From Ramlibacter ginsenosidimutans (GTDB taxonomy: Bacteria > Pseudomonadota > Gammaproteobacteria > Burkholderiales > Burkholderiaceae_C), in contig NZ_JAEPWM010000008.1 of assembly GCF_016654015.1 (NCBI RefSeq), positions 186,001 through 250,000 of the forward strand: a DNA stretch of 64,000 nt. The letters run 5' to 3'. Numbering within the stretch: the stretch's first letter is position 1; each line of letters starts with the position of its first letter. Positions 8,473-17,700 of this stretch are shown piece after piece. Under the pieces are notes generated by a model. That model made no database searches, was not told the origin of the DNA, and saw only the letters and a list, made by a program, of their open reading frames with translations. A program made the position numbers and the translations under genes.

Positions 8473-8750
8473 GTCGCGGCAGGCGGCGTGCGGTGCAGGC
8501 CCGCTAGGCATCGGTCGGCGACTGCGCGCGCCGACTTCCCTGGAAGCCGGACCGGGCGGCGTCGCGCGGCACAACTCGCAGAGAGTTTGCCCGCTGGTCG
8601 CGGACAAACTCTCTGCTCGGACAAGTGCCGCGGTAGCATGAAACGTACGCGCGGCTCGACGCTGACGCTCTCGAGCCCCGCTCCGACGCCCGGACCGGCT
8701 TCCAGGCGATGCCCTTCATGCGGGCCTGCACCGCACGCCGCCTGCCGCGA
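8473..8750. repeat. Long inverted repeat: 32-bp perfect arms plus 19-bp inner arms
   Basis: Bases 8473-8504 (starting GTCGCGGCAGG) are the exact reverse complement of 8719-8750. Closer to the centre, a CTGGAAGCCGG(A/T)CCGGGCG pair forms a second set of arms with one mismatch, near 8540-8558 and 8686-8704. Between them lies the hairpin at 8578-8616. No open frame with coding character was seen inside. Confidence 0.8.
8578..8616. repeat. Central 12-bp perfect hairpin
   Basis: GCAGAGAGTTTG and CAAACTCTCTGC are perfect reverse complements separated by 15 bases, at the centre of the larger inverted repeat 8473-8750. Confidence 0.75.
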
Positions 8751-8799
8751 CGATGGGCAGTCGGGCCCCTGCGCCGAAGACTCGACGGCGCGCGTACTC

Positions 8800-8885
8800 G
8801 TAGGCTGGCGGTGAGCACCGCGAACCCCAGCGATCCAGCGTAGCGCAGCGAGCTGGGGTTCGCCTGCGGCTCACCACCAGCCTAC
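8800..8885. repeat. GTAGGCTGG-family palindromic repeat, copy 2 (complete doublet)
   Basis: A forward unit GTAGGCTGGCGGTGAGC...GCGAACCCCAGC meets an inverted unit GCTGGGGTTCGC...CCAGCCTAC. Together they form an 86-base imperfect palindrome, like REP/BIME elements. It lies upstream of the 3' end of the minus-strand hpf gene. Confidence 0.8.
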
Positions 8886-8935
8886 GGTTTCTGCATCAAT
8901 TGCCCCGATGGGCGCTGGAAGTGCTGCTCGCAGCC

Positions 8936-9322
8936 TCACGCCTGCGGCGGTACAACCTGGTCGATCACCTCCGTGTCGCGGCGAATGGTCTCGCGCTCGC
9001 GGTGTTCACGCCGGTCGAGCTTGCCGAATGCGTGATCCAGCGCGTGCGCCAGTTTCTCGGCGGCACCGCGGAACGCGAGGTCCTGGTTGGCCGCGTAGTT
9101 GGTGACGGCGACGGGCGCGCGTCCGTTGACGCGGGCCTCCATCATGCAGCGCTTGTCGACACCCCCTCCCTTGGCCGCGTGGTTCTCGTCGGTCATCTGC
9201 ACCTCGATGCTGGTCAGGTCCTGGTCAAAGCGGGCAAGGTGGTCGTTGAGGTAGTCCTCGGCCCAGCGCTCCAGGGCTTCCTTGTTGTCGATGTCGTTGG
9301 AGGTGTTGACTTGCACTTTCAT
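8936..9322 (-). CDS. HPF/RaiA-family ribosome hibernation factor
   Basis: A 128-residue ribosome-associated protein of the HPF/RaiA (YfiA) family, which binds the 30S decoding region and silences or dimerises ribosomes under stress. The N-terminal strand MKVQVNTSNDID, the central DLTSIEVQMTDEN and the basic helix AAEKLAHALDHAFGKLDRREH match the family. The tail is of intermediate length without the long-HPF dimerisation domain. AAAGGAAACCGC before the ATG at 9322 fixes the start. It is a second-type HPF and may respond to stress rather than being the rpoN-linked one. Confidence 0.85.
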   Translation of the reverse strand: MKVQVNTSNDIDNKEALERWAEDYLNDHLARFDQDLTSIEVQMTDENHAAKGGGVDKRCMMEARVNGRAPVAVTNYAANQDLAFRGAAEKLAHALDHAFGKLDRREHRERETIRRDTEVIDQVVPPQA

Positions 9323-9446
9323 GCGGTTTCCTTTCGCGTGTGGAAGCATGGTGAGGACGGCCGGGCTGGCGGGCAAGTGGGACGGAGTGCTTCCCGTTGT
9401 CGGACACGGCTTGCCAGCCGGTATGCTTGCGGGCCAAGGAGAACAC

Positions 9447-10121
9447 ATGCTGGAAGTCATCGAGGCCGTCACGGGCGACAACCCCACCGCAACCATCTTC
9501 ATCCTCCACGGATTGGGAGCCGATGGCAATGACTTCGTCCCGGTCGCGGAAGAACTGCAGCTGCGCGGCGTGGGACCGGTGCGCTACGTGTTCCCGCATG
9601 CGCCCGTGATGCCGGTGACCATCAACAACGGCTACCGCATGCGTGCCTGGTACGACATCTTCGGCTTCGAGGACGACGCGGCGCAGGACGAAGCCGGGCT
9701 GCGCAAATCGCAAGCCATGGTCGAGGAGCTCATCGCACGCGAGCGGGATCGCGGCATCGCGGCGGACCGCATCGTGCTGGCGGGCTTCTCGCAAGGCTGC
9801 GCCATGGCCCTGCTCACCGGCTTGCGCCATCGCGAGAAGCTGGCCGGCATCGTGGGCCTGTCCGGCTACCTGCCGATCGCCAGCACGACCGCGAAGGAAC
9901 GCGCGCCCGCGAACCAGCACACGCCGATCTTCCTTGCGCACGGCACGCAGGACGAAGTGGTGCATCTCGAGCGCGCGGAGGCTTCGCGCGATGCGCTGCA
10001 GGCGCTGGGCTATCCCGTCGAATGGCACACCTACCCGATGGGCCACTCGGTCAGCCCGCTGGAAATCCAGCACCTCGATGCCTTCCTCACGCGCGTGTTG
10101 TCGCCCGCTGGCCCCCGGTAG
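9447..10121 (+). CDS. Carboxylesterase/phospholipase-type alpha/beta hydrolase
   Basis: A 224-residue hydrolase of the carboxylesterase 2/acyl-protein thioesterase-like family. HGLGADGNDFVPV near residue 25 forms the oxyanion strand-turn, GFSQGCAMAL carries the nucleophilic serine, and GTQDEVV and GHSVSPLEIQH supply the acid and histidine. Its length is normal and it has no signal peptide. AAGGAG lies 5 bases before the ATG at 9447. It probably cleaves short-chain esters; the physiological substrate is unknown. Confidence 0.9.
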   Translation: MLEVIEAVTGDNPTATIFILHGLGADGNDFVPVAEELQLRGVGPVRYVFPHAPVMPVTINNGYRMRAWYDIFGFEDDAAQDEAGLRKSQAMVEELIARERDRGIAADRIVLAGFSQGCAMALLTGLRHREKLAGIVGLSGYLPIASTTAKERAPANQHTPIFLAHGTQDEVVHLERAEASRDALQALGYPVEWHTYPMGHSVSPLEIQHLDAFLTRVLSPAGPR

Positions 10122-10193
10122 GCGCTCCGTCGGCCTACAGCGCCGACGGCCTGCTCCGCTAGTCTCGAAAGCATCCACACAAGGAGCTTTCGA

Positions 10194-10799
10194 ATGAACA
10201 ACAACCCCTTGCTGGGCCAGGTGCTCGGCGGACTGTTCGGCAACGCAATGGCCAACCGCGCAGGAAACGGCGGTGGCGGCGGTCTTGCCGGCGGCGGCAT
10301 GGGCCGGGCCTTGGGCGGCATGGCCCTGGGCAGCGTGCTGGCCGGCGTGCTGCGCGGCGGCGGTCGGCAAGCCGCGCCGGTGCCGGGCGGCACGCGTCCT
10401 TACGCGAACCACACGGCCTTGCTGGTGATGCTGCTGCCGCTCGCGATGCGCTGGGTCCAGCGCAATGGCGGCATCAACGCGGTGCTGGACCGCTTCCGCC
10501 AGAAGGGCATGGGCGCGCAGGCGCAGTCCTGGGTCTCCACGGGCAACAACCAGCCGGTGGACGACGGCAAGGTGCAGCAGGTGATCGGCCAGGACGACCT
10601 GCGCGAGATGGCGCAGCGCCTGGGCGTGCCCGAAGAGCAGGTCGCACAGGCGTTTGCCGAGATCATGCCGGAGATGGTGGACAAGCTGTCGCCCCAGGGG
10701 CAGGTGCACCCGCAGGCCGACCAGGTGCTCGATGCCGGCCAGCGGCAGCTGGAACAGGAGATCCAGGACGTGCAGCACCGCGACGTCCATCCCTCCTGA
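10194..10799 (+). CDS. YidB-family (DUF937) protein
   Basis: A 201-residue protein. A glycine-rich N-terminal half (residues 20-65) is followed by a helical region with the DUF937/YidB signature: DDGKVQQVIGQDDLREMAQRLGV, then EEQVAQAFAEIMPEMVDKLSPQG. Its function is unknown; the family is widespread in proteobacteria. AAGGAGC precedes the ATG by 7 bases. It is followed 64 bases later by the HpaB-type gene, with which it may share a transcript by chance only. Confidence 0.85.
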   Translation: MNNNPLLGQVLGGLFGNAMANRAGNGGGGGLAGGGMGRALGGMALGSVLAGVLRGGGRQAAPVPGGTRPYANHTALLVMLLPLAMRWVQRNGGINAVLDRFRQKGMGAQAQSWVSTGNNQPVDDGKVQQVIGQDDLREMAQRLGVPEEQVAQAFAEIMPEMVDKLSPQGQVHPQADQVLDAGQRQLEQEIQDVQHRDVHPS

Positions 10800-10863
10800 A
10801 CATCCCCTATGGCGGCGCGGCGCCGGGCCGCGAGAATGGCCGCTCCACCTCCAGGAGACGGCC

Positions 10864-12474
10864 TTGAACGCACCGGCTGCCAGCGCGACCCTGATGACGG
10901 GCTCCGATTACCGCGAGTCGCTGCGGCGCTATCGCCCGCGCGTGTTCGTCGACGGCCAGGCGATCGAGAGCGTGGCCGACGCGCGCTCGCTCCAGCCCGG
11001 CATCAACGCGATCGCGCTCACCTACGACGTCGCGCACCGCAGTGAACTGGCCCCGCTCATGACGGCGGTGCAGCACACGAGCGGGCGCCGCGTGAACCGC
11101 TTCACCCACATCGACACCAGCGCCGGCGACCTGCTGAACAAGCTCGAGGCCGTGCGGATCGTGTGCCAGGAAACCGGTTGCGCCCAGCGTTACCTCACCC
11201 ACGACGCGCTCAATGCGATCGGGCAGGTCGCTGCGCGCATCGACGACGCCCGCGGCTCGCGCGAACACACGGCCCGCTTCCTGGAGTACCTGCACCGCGT
11301 GCAGGACCAGGACCTGACGCTCGGCGTCGCCATGACGGACGCCAAGGGCGACCGCAGCCGCCGCCCGCACGAGCAGGCGAACGTGGACAGCTACGTGCAC
11401 GTCGTGGAGCGCAACGCCAATGGCATCGTCATCTCGGGGACCAAGGCGATCGTCACCGGCGCGCCCTACGTGCACGAACTGCTGGTCATGCCCTGCCGCA
11501 ACATGGGCGAGGCGGACGCCGCGTTCGCCGTGTGCTGCGCCGTGCCCGTGGATGCGCCGGGCCTGACCATCGTCGCGCGCCCGGCGGGCCGCCCCGGCGA
11601 GAAGCTGGAGCACGGCGACGCGCTGTTCTCGCGCAAGTACGGGCAGAGCACGGCCGTGTGCCTGTTCGAGCGCGTGTTCGTGCCTTGGGAGCAGGTGTTC
11701 TACGCCGGGGAGTGGGAGCACAGCGGCCACCTTACTTATAGCTATGCGACGCACCACCGGCAGACCTGCATCGCCGCGCGCGCCGGCTTCGGCGACCTGC
11801 TGATCGGAGCGGGTGCGCTCATGTGCGAGGCCAACGGCTTCGACCCCGGCCAGGAGTCGCACCTGCGCGAGCAGATGGTCGAGCTGATCAAGATCGTCGA
11901 AGGCTTCTACGCCTGCGGCGTCGCCGCCAGCGTGTACGGGCGGGCGGACGAACACAGCGCGAGCTTCATGCCCGACCCGCTGTTCTCCAACGTGGGCAAG
12001 CTGCTGCTGGCCACGCAGATCTACGACATGCACCGCATCGCGCACTACGTGAGCGGTGGGCTGGTGGTGGCCTTGCCCGGGCCGGACGAGGACCACAACC
12101 CGGAGACGGCGGCGAAGCTGTCCGAGGTGTTGGGCGCGAATCCGGACGTGCCCTACGACAAGCGCATCGAGGTCGCGCGCTTCCTCGAGGACCTCACGGC
12201 GGGCTACCAGGGCGGCTGGTACAGCCTCATCAGCCTGCACGGCGGCGGCTCGCCCGCCGCGATGAAGCAGGAGATCTGGCGCCACTACCCGGTGGGCTCG
12301 AAGGTGGAGCTGGTGGAGCGGCTGCTCGATCGCGACGTGCTGCACGACCCGGCGCGCGCCATCACGCGCAACCGGCAGCCGGGCAAGTGCTGCGACATGG
12401 GCTGCACCGCGCCGGGCCAGCCGGTGATGGTGGACTTGCCCGCGCGCAAGGGCGAACCAGGCGAGTCGCGGTGA
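10864..12474 (+). CDS. 4-hydroxyphenylacetate 3-hydroxylase (HpaB)/4-hydroxybutyryl-CoA dehydratase-family flavoprotein
   Basis: A 536-residue FAD enzyme of the HpaB/AbfD superfamily. It has the full family core: MTGSDYRESL at the start, FLEYLHRVQDQDL, MTDAKGDRSRRP, DSYVHVVER, THHRQTCIAARAG, and GGLVVALPGPDED in the C-terminal helical domain. The TTG at 10864 is chosen because AGGAG lies 6-7 bases upstream; the ATG at 10894 is an alternative. In AbfD a histidine and a cysteine in the HRQ region bind a [4Fe-4S] cluster. The histidine is present here, but the cysteine expected 7 residues later is alanine. A flavin reductase partner is not nearby. The substrate is unresolved. Confidence 0.8.
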   Translation: MNAPAASATLMTGSDYRESLRRYRPRVFVDGQAIESVADARSLQPGINAIALTYDVAHRSELAPLMTAVQHTSGRRVNRFTHIDTSAGDLLNKLEAVRIVCQETGCAQRYLTHDALNAIGQVAARIDDARGSREHTARFLEYLHRVQDQDLTLGVAMTDAKGDRSRRPHEQANVDSYVHVVERNANGIVISGTKAIVTGAPYVHELLVMPCRNMGEADAAFAVCCAVPVDAPGLTIVARPAGRPGEKLEHGDALFSRKYGQSTAVCLFERVFVPWEQVFYAGEWEHSGHLTYSYATHHRQTCIAARAGFGDLLIGAGALMCEANGFDPGQESHLREQMVELIKIVEGFYACGVAASVYGRADEHSASFMPDPLFSNVGKLLLATQIYDMHRIAHYVSGGLVVALPGPDEDHNPETAAKLSEVLGANPDVPYDKRIEVARFLEDLTAGYQGGWYSLISLHGGGSPAAMKQEIWRHYPVGSKVELVERLLDRDVLHDPARAITRNRQPGKCCDMGCTAPGQPVMVDLPARKGEPGESR

Positions 12475-12591
12475 GGCCGCCGGTGCCTAGCACAGGTGCC
12501 GCCGCACCGCCTTGGCCGGGACAAGCAGGGATGCCGCAAAGGTGTTAACTTCGCACGCGACGAACCCGGGCGCATCCCAGAGACCAGACCC

Positions 12592-14145
12592 ATGAGCAAC
12601 CTGCAACAAGCCTTGAGCACGCTCGCGCCCGCGCGGCTGCAAGGCATCCGCCGCGGTATCGAGAAGGAAAGCCTGCGCACCACCGCGACCGGCGCGCTCG
12701 CGCTGACCCCGCATCCGGCGGCGCTCGGTTCGGCGCTGATGCATCCGAACATCACCACCGACTACAGCGAGTCGCAGCTGGAGCTGATCACGGGCGTGCA
12801 CGCCAGCGTCGAGCAGTGCCTCGAGGAGCTCACGCAGGTCCACCAGTTCACCTACCGCGCGCTGGGGGAGGAGATGATGTGGGTGAGCAGCATGCCGTGC
12901 ACGCTGCCCGCCGACGAGAACATTCCCATCGGCCGCTACGGCTCGTCCAATGTCGGCCGCGCCAAGAGCGTCTACCGCATGGGACTCGCGCACCGCTACG
13001 GCCGGCGCATGCAGACCATCTCGGGCATCCACTACAACTGGTCGCTGCCGGGGGTGAGCGACGCCGAGTACTTCGGGCTGATCCGCAACTTCCGCCGCCA
13101 CGCCTTCCTGCTGCTGTATCTCTTCGGCGCTTCGCCGGCGGCCTGTTCGACCTTCGTGGCCGGGCGCCGGCACGAGCTGCAGACGCTCTCGCCCGGCACG
13201 GTGTACATGCCCTATGGCACGTCGCTGCGCATGGGGCGCCTCGGCTACCAGAGCGAAGCGCAGGCCAGCCTCTCGGTGAGCTACAACAGCCTGGATGGCT
13301 ATGCCGATTCGCTGCACGAGGCGCTGACCCAGCCGTACCCGGCGTACGAGAAGGTCGGCATCATGAATCCCGGCGGCGAGTACAACCAGCTCTCCACCAC
13401 GCTGCTGCAGATCGAGAACGAGTTCTACGGCACCATCCGTCCCAAGCGCGTCATCCGCCCCGGCGAGCGTCCGCTGCACGCGCTGCGCGAGCGCGGCGTC
13501 GAGTACGTGGAAGTGCGGCTGATGGACCTCGACCCGTTCGTGCCCATCGGCATCAAGGCGCAGACGATGCGCTTCCTCGACGTGTTCCTGCTGCACTGCC
13601 TGTATGCGGGCAGTCCGAACGACACGCCGCAAGAGATCGCCGAGCTCGGGCGCAACCAGCACCGCACGGCCGCCTACGGGCGTGACCCGGCCCTGATGCT
13701 GGAGCGCGACGGGCGCCAGGTCCGGTTGGTCGACTGGGGAGCGGAGATCGTGCGCGAGTGCGCTCCCATCGCGGCGCTACTCGACGCCGTGCACGACACG
13801 ACGGACTACGGCGACGCCTTGCGCGCCGCCGAGGCCTTGCTGCAGAACCCCGACATGCTGCCGTCCGCGCGCGTGCTGGCCGCGATGGCGCGCGAGCACG
13901 ACAACAGCTTCGGCCGCTTCACTCTCGCGCAGTCCGTGCTGGCGAAGACGAAGCTGCTGAAGCTGCCGTTCACCGGCGGCCTCGAAGCGCGCATGGAAGC
14001 GCTGGTCCGGCAGTCGTTGCAGGACCAGGCCGCGGTCGAGGCCGGGGACACCATGCCCTTCGAGCAGTACCGGCAGCAATACATCTCGCCGGAGCGGCTG
14101 GGACTGACGCAGGCGGCCGTGGCGCCGCAGCTCGCCGCAGTCTGA
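12592..14145 (+). CDS. gshA: Glutamate-cysteine ligase (E. coli type)
   Basis: This enzyme makes gamma-glutamylcysteine from glutamate, cysteine and ATP, the first step of glutathione synthesis. Its 517 residues match the gamma-proteobacterial type. GIEKESLRT near the N-terminus, [38 protein letters not shown] and [10 protein letters not shown] form the ATP-grasp-like active site. The ATG at 12592 gives MSNLQQAL; only a weak AGAGA stands upstream. gshB is not in the window. A long inverted repeat follows the gene at 14200. Confidence 0.95.
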   Translation: MSNLQQALSTLAPARLQGIRRGIEKESLRTTATGALALTPHPAALGSALMHPNITTDYSESQLELITGVHASVEQCLEELTQVHQFTYRALGEEMMWVSSMPCTLPADENIPIGRYGSSNVGRAKSVYRMGLAHRYGRRMQTISGIHYNWSLPGVSDAEYFGLIRNFRRHAFLLLYLFGASPAACSTFVAGRRHELQTLSPGTVYMPYGTSLRMGRLGYQSEAQASLSVSYNSLDGYADSLHEALTQPYPAYEKVGIMNPGGEYNQLSTTLLQIENEFYGTIRPKRVIRPGERPLHALRERGVEYVEVRLMDLDPFVPIGIKAQTMRFLDVFLLHCLYAGSPNDTPQEIAELGRNQHRTAAYGRDPALMLERDGRQVRLVDWGAEIVRECAPIAALLDAVHDTTDYGDALRAAEALLQNPDMLPSARVLAAMAREHDNSFGRFTLAQSVLAKTKLLKLPFTGGLEARMEALVRQSLQDQAAVEAGDTMPFEQYRQQYISPERLGLTQAAVAPQLAAV

Positions 14146-14199
14146 GGGTGGGGCGGGGCGGGGGCGGCCGTGACCCGTCCTGGGAGAACACCCAACACC

Positions 14200-14322
14200 C
14201 GGACGCAGAGGACGCAGAGGTTTCGCAGAGGACGCAGAAGGACTTCCATGAGAAGGTGGAAGTCCTTCTGCGTCCTTTTGCTTTTCTGCGTCCTCTCGCT
14301 CTTGTGCGACCTCTGCGTCCGG
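14200..14322. repeat. GGACGCAGA-rich inverted repeat, copy 1
   Basis: The outer arms CGGACGCAGAGG / CCTCTGCGTCCG enclose several direct copies of GGACGCAGA. At the core, 14231-14248 is the exact reverse complement of 14257-14274 (18 bp, loop 8). The same repeat recurs at 63350-63486. It lies between gshA and infA. Confidence 0.85.
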
Positions 14323-14398
14323 CTGTCGGCCTTCCGTTTGTGTCTCATCCGCGCGCCGGCGAAGGCCCCTCGGTGTGTCGGGGAAGGGCTGCTCCGCT

Positions 14399-14433
14399 TA
14401 CAATTGCGGGACATGGGTACCGCTGCGCGGTAC
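14399..14433 (+). promoter_or_regulatory. Candidate -10 element and 5'-UTR hairpin before infA
   Basis: TACAAT at 14399-14404 resembles a sigma-70 -10 box, but no good -35 is visible 16-18 bases upstream. A perfect 7-bp hairpin GTACCGC/GCGGTAC with a 3-base loop (14417-14433) would lie near the start of the transcript, 23 bases before the TTG start. Confidence 0.4.
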
Positions 14434-14456
14434 TAGGCCTGCCCGAAGGAGCCCCA

Positions 14457-14720
14457 TTGGCGAAGGAAGAACTGATTGAAATGAACGGCCGCGTGGCCGA
14501 AATCCTGCCGGACTCGCGCTACCGCGTGATCCTCGACAACGGTCATGAACTGGTCGCGTACACCGGCGGCAAGATGCGCAAGAACCACATCCGCATCATC
14601 GCGGGTGACTTGGTGAGCCTGGAGCTGTCCCCGTACGACCTGACCAAGGGGCGCATCATGTTCCGCCACCTGCCCAACCGCAACACGGGCGGTCCGCCGC
14701 CGCAGCATCGCCGGCGCTGA
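14457..14720 (+). CDS. infA: Translation initiation factor IF-1 paralogue (TTG start)
   Basis: An 87-residue S1/OB-fold protein that occupies the ribosomal A site during initiation. [36 protein letters not shown] and PYDLTKGRI are canonical IF-1 sequences. The C-terminal tail [11 protein letters not shown] is an extension beyond the usual 72 residues. The start is TTG at 14457, supported by AAGGAG 5 bases upstream and by the conserved MAKE N-terminus. The gene lies outside any ribosomal-protein operon, as second infA copies in Burkholderiales do. A terminator follows at 14742. Confidence 0.93.
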   Translation: MAKEELIEMNGRVAEILPDSRYRVILDNGHELVAYTGGKMRKNHIRIIAGDLVSLELSPYDLTKGRIMFRHLPNRNTGGPPPQHRRR

Positions 14721-14741
14721 CCGGCGCACGTTGCGCAGCAC

Positions 14742-14763
14742 AAGGCGGCCATGGGGCCGCCTT
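14742..14763. terminator. Intrinsic terminator between infA and the hybrid kinase
   Basis: A 9-bp stem AAGGCGGCC / GGCCGCCTT with a 4-base loop lies between the convergent ends of infA and the hybrid kinase. The stem's own AA/TT ends give short T runs on both strands, so it may act in both directions. Confidence 0.65.
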
Positions 14764-14779
14764 TGCATTGGCGGGTACG

Positions 14780-17700
14780 CTACTGCACCTGCACCTGGTC
14801 GAGGTGGCGGCGCAGCCGGGCTATGTCCGCACCGAGTTCCGCGGCGTCGCCGACGGCCGCGCGCGCCGAGATGCCGCGGCATTGCCAGGCCGCCCACTGG
14901 AACCCGAACAGCGCCAGCCCGCCAGCCGCGCGATGCGCCACGGCGTGCAACTGTTCGCGCTGGCCGCTCGCCAGGGCTTCGGCCATCGCATCGACCATCT
15001 TGCGGCGCGAGGCGAGGAAGGCCGGCACTTCGTGCAGCAGCTCGGGGTCGACGCGCACCGCGGCTTCGGGCGTCAGCGGCGGACCCTGCGGCGCAGCCTC
15101 CGGCAGCAGCGCCTGCGCCGGCAGCGGCGGCCCGCCTTGCGCCAGCAGGTGCAGCAGGGCGAGCAAGGCCTCGCGCGTGAAGGGCTTGGCGAGGTAGCGG
15201 TCACTGCCGGCGGCCAGCCCGCGCCGGATCGACTCCGGGTCGTCGTTCGACGACATCATCACGATCGCGCAGCGCTTGCGGCCTGCCTCGCGTTCGCGCG
15301 CACGGATCCAGGCGACCGCCTCGAGCCCGTTCATCACGGGCATTTCCATGTCGATCAGCACGAAGTCGGGCCACTGGCGGGCCACGGCTTCGACCGCGGC
15401 CGCGCCGTTCGCTGCAGTCTCCACGGTGAACGGCGGCGAGGGCAGGTAGCGCATCAGCAGCAGCCGGTTGTATTCGTCGTCGTCGACCAGCAGGAGGCGG
15501 CTAGCGGGGAAGTCCGAGCCGTCCGCGCGCGGCGCCGGCGCGAGGGCGGGCTGCGCGCGCCGGGCGGGCGGCAGTTGCTCGTCGCCGAGTGCGCGCAGGC
15601 TCAGCGTGAGCAGCGTGCCGGCCGCGTCCGTCTGCATCTCGAGTTCGCCGTTCTGCACGCGCGCCATCAGCCGGGCCGAATAGGTGCCCAGGCCGGTGCC
15701 GCCGCTCTTGCCGGCGGTGACGTACTTGTCGAAGAAGCGGGTGACGATGGGCTGCGGCACGGCGCCCGCGTTGTGCACCTGCACGCGGATCGGGTCGCCG
15801 CCTTGCAGGCGCAGCGTCACGACACCGTTCCGCGGCGAGGCCTCGATCGCGTTCTTCAGCAGGTTGGCGAGAATCGAGTAGCACAGCAGCTCCTCCGCGC
15901 GCGCATACATCGGCGCATGCGGCGGCGTCTCCAGCCGCACGCGCACCTGCGCGGCCTGCGCCATCGGCTGCAGGTCCAGCTGCACGCGGTCGATCACGTC
16001 CAGCAGGTTCACCGCCTGCGGCCGGAAGTCGTAGGTCCCCAGCTCCATGCGCGAGAGGTCCAGCGACAGGTTCACCATCTCCAGCATGCGGTAGCCCGCG
16101 CGCTCCGCGATGCCCAGCAGCTCGCGCTGTTCCTGCGGCACGCGTGCATCCTCCCGGATCAGGCGCGCGACCCCGATGATGCTGTTCAGGGGTGTCTTCA
16201 GGTCGTGCCGCGACATGCGCTCGACGTCTTCGCGCAGCCGCGCGTTCTCGGCGAGTGCGGCGTTCTGGCGCTCGAGCCCTTCGGCGACCGCGCGGTGGTC
16301 GGTGATGTCCAGGAACGAGCAGATGTAGCGCAGCGTGCGTCCGTCCGCCCCGCGCAGGCTGATCGCCTCGGCGTGCACCCACACGACGCTGCCGTCCTGC
16401 CGCAGCAGGCGGTATTCCAGCGGCTGGTGCTTCATCTCCCCGCCGCGCACCGAGCGATCCCGCAGCTGCGTCATGAAGCTCTCCTGCACCCGCTCGCGGT
16501 CCTCCGGCGCGATGTGCCGGAAGAAACGCGGCCACTCGCTCGTGTCCGTTCCCGGCGGGTAGCCCATGATCTCCAGCAGCCGGTCGGAGTAGCGCGTGAG
16601 GTTGCGCGTGTAGTCCCAGTCCAGGATGCCGGCGTGGGTGGCCCGCACCAGCAGGTCCACCTTCTCGCGTTCGCCCGCGCTGCGCTGTTCCTCGACGTTC
16701 AGCGCGCGGCCCAGCCGGCGCAGCAGCACGATGCCTGGTGTCAGCACGAAGGCGAGCAGGCCCACGGCGGTGATGCCCCGCTGCGTCATGTCGCCGGAGA
16801 GCTGGACCATGTTCACGGTGAGCACGACGCCCAGGCAGGCCAGTCCGCCGAGCACGACGCCGGCGTCGGGGCGGCCCTGGCGCGCCGCACGGGCGAGGCA
16901 CCACGCCGAGTACAGGGCAATGCTCACGCCGAGCAACTGCCCGTACAGCACGTAGCGGCTGTAGACGCGCGCGGGCGTCAGCAGCACGAACACGAGCCCG
17001 AATCCGCATGCGCCCACCAGCAGGCGCAGCAGGCCCGCGCGCATGGTGCGCGGGAACAGCTTGTCGATCAGCAGCGCGAACAGGCCCATCGACACGAGCC
17101 AGGCCGAATACTCGGTGTGCAGGTACAGCTCCCACGCGGTCTGCGGTCCGGTGGTGAGCTGCAGCAGCAGGCGCTCGCCGGTCATGTCGGTGTAGACCGT
17201 CTGGGCCAGAGCGAACAGGCCGAAGTAAAGCGGGGCCTTCTCCTTCGGGCGCACGAGGAAGAAGAACAGCGGCGAGATGCTCAGCACCAGGTAGCCGCCG
17301 ACCAGCAGCGTGTCCAGCGCGAAGCGTTGCTGCGCATCCTGCGAGAGTTGCTCGATGGGGCCGGCGACCGGCGCGCGGATCACGCCGCCGGCGCGATGCG
17401 ACCAGTTGGACAGGTGCAGGGTCACGTGCAGCGGGCACGCGAAGGAGTCCGTGAGCACCGCACGCCGCCCGATCGCTGGCTGCGCCTCGTCCGCGCGGGT
17501 GCCGGGCAGTCCTTGCACGGCCACGAGCTGCCCGTTGACGTACATGCGCATGGCGGTGCGTTGCGGCGGCACCGAGAGGGCGAGCTGGCGGCCCTCCGGG
17601 CAGCGCACGAGCAGCGTGTAGGTGCCGTAACCGTCAGGGCCGCGCGGCTTGCCGTCGGCCGTGAGTTCGTTCCAGACGCCGGGCACCGGTGCGAACGCGG

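Noticed and set aside
14200..14322. Gene in the GGACGCAGA repeat (short frames such as those ending in [11 protein letters not shown])
   Set aside because: The frames come from the repeat units themselves, and the same happens at the second copy. No ribosome binding site is present.
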